From JBBDNV01 sp040877415 (GTDB taxonomy: Bacteria; Planctomycetota; Planctomycetia; Pirellulales; PALSA-1355): a DNA stretch of 18,000 nt. Numbering within the stretch: position 1 is the stretch's first letter; each line of letters starts with the position of its first letter. Both the position numbers and the translations under genes were made by a program. Under the pieces are notes generated by a model. The model saw only the letters and a list, made by a program, of their open reading frames with translations, did no database searches and was not told where the DNA came from. The stretch is from the NCBI GenBank assembly GCA_040877415.1, contig JBBDNV010000122.1:1-18000 (forward strand). Direction: 5' to 3'. Below are positions 1 to 6,530 of this stretch, piece by piece.

Positions 1-231
1 AACCTGCTCTTCGAAGCGGATGTCGGTAATACAAGCCATCGCCCGGCCGCCGGCCTGTTCCAGCTCGGCCACCGCGGTGTGAACGGTGCCTTCCAGTTTC
101 GGATGCGGCTGGTCCGTTTTGGCGGCCACCACGATGTTGGCGCCGTCGCGCGCGGCGCGCAGGCCGATCGCCTTGCCGATACCCCGGCTGGCGCCCGTAA
201 TAAAAATCGTTTTCCCTTTGAGATCGGCCAT
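1..231 (-). CDS. Short-chain dehydrogenase/reductase, HSDL2-like (5' part only)
   Basis: This is the first 77 codons of a minus-strand gene that runs off the left edge of the window. The start is ATG at 229-231. The translation opens MADLKGKTIFITGASRGIGK. TGASRGIG is the glycine-rich NAD(P)-binding turn of the classical short-chain dehydrogenase Rossmann fold, at about residues 12-19. The following stretch, with DGANIVVAAKT and QPHPKLEGT, resembles the HSDL2 subgroup (hydroxysteroid dehydrogenase-like 2), which has this longer loop after strand 2. Family members are cytoplasmic or peroxisomal NAD(P)-dependent oxidoreductases, and the bacterial substrate is usually unknown. The catalytic Ser-Tyr-Lys residues would lie beyond the edge and cannot be checked. 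The gene is divergent from argH. The SDR call is firm; the subgroup is recognition by eye. Confidence 0.85.
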   Translation of the reverse strand, partial: MADLKGKTIFITGASRGIGKAIGLRAARDGANIVVAAKTDQPHPKLEGTVHTAVAELEQAGGRAMACITDIRFEEQV

Positions 232-566
232 GTATGGAACCTGTCCAGTGTGGTTAAGTTAGGTCGCTCGCCAGGGTGCCCGCCCGGGGTGCGTCATCCT
301 ACCGCGAGCGGACCGGCGGTCGCAAACGTCCCCCCGAGCAATGCCTGGCGGCCCAAAGCGCGCGCTAGCCCGTGCCAGTTGCAATCCGCATGGTCGTCAC
401 AGTCCGCACTTGGTCTCGCGGCAACGCGCCAAAGTTGCGGCCAAAACCCGCGTACGCCCAAAGTGTCAGCGGTCTCGTTGACCGGATTTCGTAAGCCGTT
501 TACAGTGAATAGGTTGTCGTAGGCGTCGAGCTGCCGGTTCCCATTCTCTGGGCGCTCGGAGGACAT
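232..566. other. Divergent intergenic region between the SDR gene and argH
   Basis: This 335-base region lies between two divergently transcribed genes, so it should hold promoters for both. I see one candidate sigma-70 promoter for argH (listed separately). No RNA gene, clear inverted-repeat operator or credible small coding region was found. An open frame that crosses the region on the plus strand is antisense to the SDR start, has no ribosome binding site and shows no family resemblance. Confidence 0.5.
478..506 (+). promoter_or_regulatory. Candidate sigma-70 promoter for argH
   Basis: TTGACC at 478-483 matches 5 of 6 bases of the -35 consensus. TACAGT at 501-506 matches 4 of 6 of the -10 consensus. 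The spacer is exactly 17 bases. Transcription would begin near 513 and give a leader of about 55 bases before argH. This is a consensus match only, and the housekeeping consensus is less well defined in planctomycetes than in E. coli. Confidence 0.4.
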
Positions 567-1958
567 GTGGCCAAAAAGGCTTGGGGTGGCGTTTTCCGAG
601 AGGCGACCGATCGCCGCGTGGAGGAGTTCACCGAAAGCGTGAGCTTCGATCGCCGCCTGTATGCGCACGACATCGCCGCATCGGTCGCCCATGCGCAGAT
701 GTTGGCCCGGACCGGATTGATCACAGTCGACGAATGCCAACAGATTGAGCAAGCGCTCACCGACATTCGCCAGGAAATTGAGCAGGGCCGCTTCCCGTTC
801 AAAGCCGAGCTGGAGGACATCCACATGCACGTCGAAAGCGCGCTGGTGGAACGGTTGGGCGACGTGGGACGGAAACTGCACACGGCCCGCAGCCGCAACG
901 ACCAGATTGCGACCGACCTGCGGCTGTGGGTGCGCGATTCGATCGACGAAATCGACGATCGGCTGGTCGGCCTGCAAAAGGCGTTTGTCGGGCGAGCCGA
1001 AGTCGACGAGGGGTGCATCCTGCCGGCCTACACCCATTTGCAGCGCGCCCAGCCGGTGTTGGCCGCCCACTATTGGCTGTGTTACTGCGAAAAGTTCGAA
1101 CGCGATCGTGGCCGGATGGCCGGTTGCCGGGCGCGTACGAACGTATCGGCTTTGGGCAGCGCGGCCGTGGCCGGCACCAGTTTGCCGATTGACCGCGACG
1201 ACGTGGCCCGGCGACTCGATTTCGCCGCCGTGTCGGCCAACAGCATCGACGCCGCGAGCGATCGCGATTTCGTGATCGAGTTTGCCTTCGCGCTGGCGCT
1301 GGTGGCCGAGCATCTGAGCACCTGGGCCGAAGAATGGGTGCTCTGGTCGACCGCCGAATTCGACTTCATCAAATTGCCGGAAGCGTTTTGCACCGGCTCG
1401 TCGATCATGCCGCAGAAAGTCAATCCCGACGTGTTGGAATTGATTCGCGGCCGCACGGCCCGGGTGATCGGCAATTTGACCGCGCTACTGGTTCTGGTGA
1501 AGGGGCTGCCCTTGGCCTACAACCGCGATTTGCAGGAAGACAAGGAGCAGATTTTCGATTCGTTCGACACGGTGAACGCCTGTTTGCAGATGGCCGTGCC
1601 GCTGGTGGACGGCGCCCGGTTAAATCGCTCGTCGATCGCCGAACGGCTCGATCGCGGACATCTCGACGCCACCACGCTGATGGAACACCTCGTCGCGCGC
1701 GGCGTGCCGCAGCGCACGGCCCACGGCGTGGTGGGCAAACTGGTGCGCACGGCGATGGAGCGCGGCGTGCGGCTTTCGGACCTTTCGCTCGACGACTTTC
1801 AGGCGGCCGATTCCAGCCTGGACAACGGAGTTTACGACGTGCTGGGCGCGGAGCGGGCGACCGGCGCGTTTGTCAGTTACGGCTCGACCGGACCGGCCCA
1901 GGTGGCCGAACAACTGTTCCATTGGAAACAAAAGCTGACCATCAACCCGGTCAGTTGA
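567..1958 (+). CDS. argH: Argininosuccinate lyase
   Basis: This enzyme cleaves argininosuccinate to arginine and fumarate, the last step of arginine biosynthesis, and acts as a cytoplasmic homotetramer. The 463 residues match the usual family length. All three conserved superfamily blocks are visible: HTARSRND from residue 105, YTHLQRAQP from 155 (His157 is the presumed catalytic-region histidine), and the signature GSSIMPQKVNP from 277, whose serine loop carries the catalytic base. NSIDAASDRDF is also typical. The start is taken as GTG at 567, giving VAKKAWGGVF, which aligns with the usual AxxxWGGRF opening. The GGAGGA at 558-563 is only 3 bases upstream, closer than usual. An ATG at 565 is out of frame. 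The gene is followed after 56 bases by the HEAT-repeat gene on the same strand. Nothing suggests inactivation. Confidence 0.97.
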   Translation: MAKKAWGGVFREATDRRVEEFTESVSFDRRLYAHDIAASVAHAQMLARTGLITVDECQQIEQALTDIRQEIEQGRFPFKAELEDIHMHVESALVERLGDVGRKLHTARSRNDQIATDLRLWVRDSIDEIDDRLVGLQKAFVGRAEVDEGCILPAYTHLQRAQPVLAAHYWLCYCEKFERDRGRMAGCRARTNVSALGSAAVAGTSLPIDRDDVARRLDFAAVSANSIDAASDRDFVIEFAFALALVAEHLSTWAEEWVLWSTAEFDFIKLPEAFCTGSSIMPQKVNPDVLELIRGRTARVIGNLTALLVLVKGLPLAYNRDLQEDKEQIFDSFDTVNACLQMAVPLVDGARLNRSSIAERLDRGHLDATTLMEHLVARGVPQRTAHGVVGKLVRTAMERGVRLSDLSLDDFQAADSSLDNGVYDVLGAERATGAFVSYGSTGPAQVAEQLFHWKQKLTINPVS

Positions 1959-2014
1959 ACGTCACGCACTCGACCGAGGCGCGCCCGCTGAACCAACACC
2001 CGAGACTTGCTGCC

Positions 2015-4408
2015 ATGCGCACTATCTTTTCATCTGTAACGCGATTGAAGCGGCTCGTGCCGGCGGCCGGGTGCTGTGCCGCGGCGCTGATCGCGGCCGT
2101 TTCCGTTTCGCCCCTTTCGGCGCAGCCGGCCGACAAGGGGCCTGCGGACGAGAATCCATTCGACGTCGCCCAGCCCGCCGCCGACGAAGAGCCCAAGCCC
2201 GCCGCCAACGAAGAGCCCAAGCCCGACGAAAAGCCCGCGCCCGACGCCGACGAAAAGCCCGCGCCCGCCGCCAAGCCCGCGCCCGCGCCGGCCGAAGCCC
2301 AGAGCAAGCCCGAGCCGGTGCCCGACGATCCGGCCGTGCGGACCGTGCTCGAATCGCATCCTGCAACACCTTTTGAGCTCCTGCGAGCCATCCGGATTCT
2401 GGCCGACCTGGGGCACCCGAAATTGGCCAAACCGTTCATCGACGAGCTCGGCAAGCAAAAGCTCGACCTGGCCGCCAAGGCCGCGCTGGTGAACCGGTTC
2501 GATTCCGCCATGCTCATCCGCCTGGCCCGGAACCCCGATCTGGCCGAATCGCTGGGCCCCTTCATCGACGATCTGTTCCGATCAGCCGAAGCGTATCGCC
2601 GCGATCCGCAGCGCCTGGCACTCTGGGCGGGGCAATTGAGCGATCCCGACGAATCGGTGCGGGCGCGCGCCGTCGTGGCTTTGTTGCAGGCTCGCGAGGC
2701 GGCCGTGGCGCCGCTGGTGGCCATCCTGGCCGATCCGGCCCGGGCGGCGGAGCACGAAAGAGCCAGGCGAATCCTGGTGCAACTGGACGACCTGGCCATC
2801 GAGCCGCTCGTGGGCGTGCTGGAATCGCCGGATGCGGCGCTCAAAACCCAGGTGATCGAGGTGCTCGGCGCGCTCGAAGCTCACCAGGCCGCCGCGGAGC
2901 TGCTCGTGCCGCTGGTATCGCCGAGTAGCACGCCCCAGCTTCGGGCCGCCGCGGCTGGTGCCCTCAAACAAACGAGCGGGCAAGTGCCCGATATGCAAGA
3001 GGCTTTGCGGCTGCTGGAACACGCGGCTTCGCGCCGTCTCGAGCAATCGCGAGACGAAAGCGGAGACGGCCCGCCGAGCGTCGTGGTCTGGCAATGGTAC
3101 GCGAAACAGAAGGCCAGCGTGCCTGTGCTCTACGACCGGACCGGCGCATCGCTGGCGTCGGCCGTGCGACTGGCCGGCGATCTGTTCGAGCTCGATCGAC
3201 AGAGCGCAGCCCGCCGCAGGCTCTACTTGACGGCGCTCCTCGAGGCCGCCCAACTGCGCAACGGGCTGGGGAACGCATTGCCGAGCGGACCCGGCACGGT
3301 GTACGAGGCTGCCGCCGGTTACGGCGCGCAGGCGGTCGAAGACGTGCTCGTTCATGCCATGGACAAGGGATACATTCCGGCCGCCACGGCCGCGGCACAG
3401 ATTTTGGGCGACATCGGCACGCTCGACTTACTCGCGCGCGGCGGCGCCGCGCCGGGGGCGCTAGCGCGTGCGGCCTATCACGCCGATCGGCGGCTGCGGT
3501 TTGCGGCGATCGGCGCCATCCTGAAACTCCGTCCCGGCCGGCCTTTCGCCGGGTCGAGCTACGTAACCGAAGGATTGAAGTTTCTTGCCGGTTCGTACGG
3601 CGCGCCGCGCATCTTGATTGCGCATCCGCTGAGTGACGAGGGGGGGAAACTGGCCGGACTGGCCGCGACGCTGGGCTACGAGGCCGACGTCGCCACAAAC
3701 GGGCGACAAGCCTACGAGCTGGCCATCCAATCGCCCGATTATGAACTGGTGCTCATTCATTCGGCGATTGCCCGGCCGGCGGCCGACGAGCTGTTGGCCC
3801 AATTGCGGCGCGACCGCCGCACGGCGCAATTGCCCGTCGGGTTGATCGCGCCCGTGAACGACCTCGCGCGCGTCGATCGCTTCGCCCGCCGCGCCGGACG
3901 CGCCGAGGCTTTTTTGCAGCCGCAGAAGGAAGCGGAAATGAAGCTCTTCACCGGCGACGTGCTGGCTCATGCCGGCCGTTCGTACGTAACCAGCGCGGAG
4001 CGCAAAGTACAAGCGTTAGCGGCGCTCGACGCGCTTGTGGCGTTGGCCCAAAGCCCCCAGCGAGTGTTTGACACGGGCCGGCTCGAGGCGGCGATTTTGC
4101 CGCTGCTCTACGTGCCCGAAGTGGCGCCCCGCGCGGCGGAGCTGTTGGCCGAAATCGGCACGGACGAGGCTCAACGGGCCTTTCTCGAGCTGGCCGACTC
4201 GGCCGCAGGGCTCGCGATGCGGAAGGCCGCGGTGGCGGTTTTCGCGCGCAGCGTACGCAAGCACGGCATCCTGCTGACCAGCGGCGAAATCCGCCGCCAA
4301 TACGATTTGTATAACACCAACGCGGGACGCGACGCCGAGACGCACGAAGTGCTGGCCGCCGTGCTGGACGTGATCGAATACAAGGGCGACCCGCCCGAGC
4401 GGCAGTAA
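2015..4408 (+). CDS. Secreted HEAT-repeat protein with embedded degenerate receiver-like domain
   Basis: This 797-residue protein starts at ATG 2015; the frame stays open further upstream, but only as a shadow of argH. A Sec-type signal is visible: basic RLKR, a hydrophobic stretch to about residue 34, and a likely cut at PLSA/Q near residue 36. Next is a Pro/Lys/Glu-rich linker at about 50-105, built from 8-residue units such as EEPKPAAN and EKPAPDAD, resembling an envelope-spanning spacer. Residues 110-520 and 640-780 are rich in Ala/Leu/Arg helical pairs typical of HEAT/Armadillo scaffolds. Residues 531-636 have the alternating strand-helix pattern of a CheY-like receiver, but the acidic pair, the phospho-acceptor Asp and the conserved Lys are replaced. 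HEAT folds bind proteins; no enzyme activity is evident. The sigma-54 activator gene follows after 37 bases. The fold call is moderate and the function unknown. Confidence 0.8.
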   Translation: MRTIFSSVTRLKRLVPAAGCCAAALIAAVSVSPLSAQPADKGPADENPFDVAQPAADEEPKPAANEEPKPDEKPAPDADEKPAPAAKPAPAPAEAQSKPEPVPDDPAVRTVLESHPATPFELLRAIRILADLGHPKLAKPFIDELGKQKLDLAAKAALVNRFDSAMLIRLARNPDLAESLGPFIDDLFRSAEAYRRDPQRLALWAGQLSDPDESVRARAVVALLQAREAAVAPLVAILADPARAAEHERARRILVQLDDLAIEPLVGVLESPDAALKTQVIEVLGALEAHQAAAELLVPLVSPSSTPQLRAAAAGALKQTSGQVPDMQEALRLLEHAASRRLEQSRDESGDGPPSVVVWQWYAKQKASVPVLYDRTGASLASAVRLAGDLFELDRQSAARRRLYLTALLEAAQLRNGLGNALPSGPGTVYEAAAGYGAQAVEDVLVHAMDKGYIPAATAAAQILGDIGTLDLLARGGAAPGALARAAYHADRRLRFAAIGAILKLRPGRPFAGSSYVTEGLKFLAGSYGAPRILIAHPLSDEGGKLAGLAATLGYEADVATNGRQAYELAIQSPDYELVLIHSAIARPAADELLAQLRRDRRTAQLPVGLIAPVNDLARVDRFARRAGRAEAFLQPQKEAEMKLFTGDVLAHAGRSYVTSAERKVQALAALDALVALAQSPQRVFDTGRLEAAILPLLYVPEVAPRAAELLAEIGTDEAQRAFLELADSAAGLAMRKAAVAVFARSVRKHGILLTSGEIRRQYDLYNTNAGRDAETHEVLAAVLDVIEYKGDPPERQ
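2184..2267 (+). repeat. Two back-to-back 24-base-period repeats coding for the Pro/Lys/Glu linker
   Basis: An 18-base unit at 2184-2201 recurs exactly at 2208-2225. A second, 19-base unit at 2225-2243 recurs exactly at 2249-2267. Both have a 24-base period, so each repeat adds 8 residues in frame. This explains the EEPKP and EKPAP units of the HEAT protein's linker. Such repeats can gain or lose units by slippage without breaking the frame. Confidence 0.8.
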
Positions 4409-4445
4409 CGGCGCGCGGGCCACCGGAATTGAGCGTGAGTTGCCT

Positions 4446-5513
4446 ATGAGCAATTCCTACCGTGCGTACGACCAGGACCCTTCGCGGCCGCCGATCCCGG
4501 GCCTGATCGGCTCGAGCCCGGCCATGCAGACGGTCTATCAATTGACCCGCCGGGTCGCGCGCTCCAACGCCTCGGTGCTGCTGCTGGGCGAAACGGGCAC
4601 GGGCAAGGAGCTGGTGGCCAAGGCCATTCACCTGACCAGCCACCGCGCGAGCGGCCCGTTCGTGCGCGTCAATTGCGGGGCGCTGAGCGAGAGCCTGCTG
4701 GAAAGCGAGCTGTTCGGCCACGTGCGCGGCTCGTTTACCGGCGCGATCGCCAATCGCACCGGACGCTTCGAGGCGGCGCACACGGGCACGATCTTTCTCG
4801 ACGAAATCAACTCGACGACGCCCAAGCTGCAGGTGAAACTGCTGCGCGTGCTGCAGGAGCGGGAGTTCGAGCGCGTCGGCGACACCCAGACCGTGCGCGT
4901 CGACACGCGCGTGGTGGCGGCCAGCAACCGCGACCTCGTGGCCGAAATCGAAGCCGGCGCGTTCCGCGAGGATTTGTATTACCGGCTGAACGTCGTGCCG
5001 ATTCACTTGCCCCCCTTGCGCGAGCGGCCCGAAGACATCGCCGAGCTGATCGGCTATTTTTTGACCTACTACAATGAAGAAAACGACCGCTACGTGACGC
5101 ACATCGAGCCGAAGGCGCTCGAGGCCCTGCAAAACTACCACTGGCCGGGCAACGTGCGCGAGCTGCAAAACTACGTCGAACGCGCCGTCGTGATGGCGGT
5201 CGGCGACGAATTGACTTGCGAGTTGTTGCCCGAGGCCGTGTTGCGCGGACCGAAAGCCCGTTCCGCCGGCCGCCCCCGCGCCGCCGATTTCGAAACGCTC
5301 ACGTTCGAGCTGGTGCAACAGGGGCTGGCCGCCGCAGCAGCGCAGGAAGACAACCTGCACGCCAAGGTGGTCAACCGCGTCGAGCGCGAGCTGATCGCGC
5401 AAGTCATGACCTCCTGCGACAGCGTCCAGACCAAGGCGGCCACCAAGTTGGGCATCAACCGCAACACCCTGCACAAAAAACTGAAAGAGTACGGGCTCGA
5501 CGGCGAGAAATAG
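4446..5513 (+). CDS. Sigma-54-dependent transcriptional activator without sensor domain
   Basis: This is an AAA+ bacterial enhancer-binding protein, which uses ATP to remodel RNA polymerase holding sigma-54 into an open complex. The 355 residues contain Walker A GETGTGKE (48-55), the sigma-54 contact loop as GSFTGA (95-100) instead of the common GAFTGA, Walker B TIFLDE (115-120), and the WPGNVREL block. A C-terminal Fis-type helix-turn-helix at about 315-352 includes KLGINRNTLHKKLKEYGL. Only about 22 residues precede the AAA+ module, so there is no receiver, GAF or PAS input domain. ATG 4446 is chosen over the in-frame TTG at 4440; neither has a strong ribosome binding site. It follows the HEAT/pseudo-receiver gene by 37 bases and precedes the ccsA-hemA pair, so co-transcription is likely. 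The target promoters are unknown. The family call is firm. Confidence 0.95.
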   Translation: MSNSYRAYDQDPSRPPIPGLIGSSPAMQTVYQLTRRVARSNASVLLLGETGTGKELVAKAIHLTSHRASGPFVRVNCGALSESLLESELFGHVRGSFTGAIANRTGRFEAAHTGTIFLDEINSTTPKLQVKLLRVLQEREFERVGDTQTVRVDTRVVAASNRDLVAEIEAGAFREDLYYRLNVVPIHLPPLRERPEDIAELIGYFLTYYNEENDRYVTHIEPKALEALQNYHWPGNVRELQNYVERAVVMAVGDELTCELLPEAVLRGPKARSAGRPRAADFETLTFELVQQGLAAAAAQEDNLHAKVVNRVERELIAQVMTSCDSVQTKAATKLGINRNTLHKKLKEYGLDGEK

Positions 5514-5544
5514 GAAATCGATTGTGCGTCCGATCACGGCTGCC

Positions 5545-5607
5545 GGGTGCCACGGGCATCTTGCCCGTGCTCCCTGGTAAGGCACTGGCCAGACGCCAGC
5601 GGCACCC
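5545..5607. repeat. Cloverleaf-like structured repeat directly upstream of ccsA
   Basis: A GGGTGCC (5545-5551) / GGCACCC (5601-5607) outer inverted repeat encloses two hairpins. The first is CACGGGCA/TGCCCGTG (5551-5558/5562-5569) with a 3-base loop. The second is CTGGC/GCCAG (5585-5589/5595-5599) with a 5-base loop. The outer and first inner stems share base 5551, so they cannot both be complete at once. The element ends 2 bases before the ATG of the next gene. Its layout is that of a short dispersed repeat or a structured leader; which of the two cannot be told from one copy. Confidence 0.7.
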
Positions 5608-5609
5608 AC

Positions 5610-6530
5610 ATGGGATCGTTCATCTCCGGCATCAGCTTGACCTGTTTTGGCGCCAGCTACGGCGTGGCCTGGGCGCTGGAGCTGGGGAAGCTGTTTTTTC
5701 GCAGCGGCGTGCGGCAGCTCTTGACGCTGGTGTTCGTGCTGGCCGGGCTGTTGGCCCACACGCTGTACCTGGGCTATCGCGCGGTCGAGTATTCGGCCAC
5801 GCCGCTGTCGAGCAGTTTCGACTGGTGCCTGGTGGCGGCCTGGCTGTTGGTGGCGGCCTATCTCTACTTGTCGTACTACTATCCCCGCGCAGCGCTCGGG
5901 CTGTATATGTTGCCGATGGCGCTGGCGCTTGTGGTCGCGGCGGCGTTTGCCGACCGCGAACCGATTGCCGCCGGCGAGGCTTTGCGGGCCTGGGGAGCCG
6001 TGCACGGCATTGCGCTGTTGATCGGGACGTTGGCGGTTATGGTGGGGTTCGTGGCGGGTATCATGTACCTCGTGCAGTCGTACCGGCTGAAGCACAAGCA
6101 GCCTCCCGTGCCCGGCTTTCGATTGCCCAGCCTGGAATGGCTGGAAAAAGTCAACGGCCGCGTGATCATCCTGTCGGCACTGCTGATCGGCGTCGGCTTC
6201 CTGGCGGGCATCATCTTGAACCTGCTGGAACGTGCCGAAGGGGGTGCGCTTGAGTGGTCCGACCCGGTGATCTGGAGCTCGGCCTTGATGTTTGTCTGGC
6301 TGTCGACGGCTGCCGTGTTCAACGTCGTCTACCGGCCGGCCCGCAGGGGGCGGAAAGTCGCGTATCTGACCGTTGTCAGCTTCGGATTCCTGGTCGTCGC
6401 CCTGGCCATGTTCTTGCTCGTCGACAGCGGCCACGGCGCAGCGCGCCGCCGCGAGGATGCGCGACTACAGCCAGCCGCGGCCCACGGCCTGGCGGCAAGG
6501 CTCGAACCAGCGCGCGGGGGCCGATCATGA
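5610..6530 (+). CDS. Cytochrome c assembly protein, CcsA/HemX type
   Basis: This multi-pass membrane protein of about 306 residues belongs to the CcsA/CcmC/HemX heme-handling family. About eight hydrophobic segments are visible, from SLTCFGASYGVAWAL near the N-terminus to FLVVALAMFLLV near the C-terminus. Histidines in LLAHTLYLGYR and GAVHGIALLIG sit where family members carry paired heme-associated histidines. I do not see the tryptophan-rich WWD heme-binding motif of true CcsA/CcmC, so HemX is the closer match. HemX in Bacillus is encoded beside hemA and affects glutamyl-tRNA reductase level; here too the gene overlaps hemA (ATGA at 6527-6530). The ATG at 5610 is chosen because it precedes the first membrane segment, but it has no ribosome binding site, since a structured repeat occupies the leader. 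The exact role, heme transport versus HemA control, is uncertain. Confidence 0.85.
   Translation: MGSFISGISLTCFGASYGVAWALELGKLFFRSGVRQLLTLVFVLAGLLAHTLYLGYRAVEYSATPLSSSFDWCLVAAWLLVAAYLYLSYYYPRAALGLYMLPMALALVVAAAFADREPIAAGEALRAWGAVHGIALLIGTLAVMVGFVAGIMYLVQSYRLKHKQPPVPGFRLPSLEWLEKVNGRVIILSALLIGVGFLAGIILNLLERAEGGALEWSDPVIWSSALMFVWLSTAAVFNVVYRPARRGRKVAYLTVVSFGFLVVALAMFLLVDSGHGAARRREDARLQPAAAHGLAARLEPARGGRS

Noticed and set aside
79..522. Open frame crossing the SDR start and the divergent region
   Set aside because: The first part is antisense to the SDR gene; low-complexity composition and no ribosome binding site.
1334..2014. Upstream extension of the HEAT protein frame
   Set aside because: The frame is open only because it overlaps argH. 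The segment is Arg/Gly-rich noise, and the ATG at 2015 begins a proper signal peptide.
2057..2075. Possible lipobox (AAGC) in the HEAT protein signal peptide
   Set aside because: Position -3 is Ala, not Leu or a similar residue, and the Cys falls before the main hydrophobic stretch. A signal peptidase I site at PLSA/Q fits better.
3948..6434. 828-codon open frame on the minus strand
   Set aside because: It is antisense to the HEAT, sigma-54 activator and ccsA genes, all of which have clear family motifs. The translation is rich in His, Gln, Arg and Gly with no domain, typical of antisense frames in GC-rich DNA.
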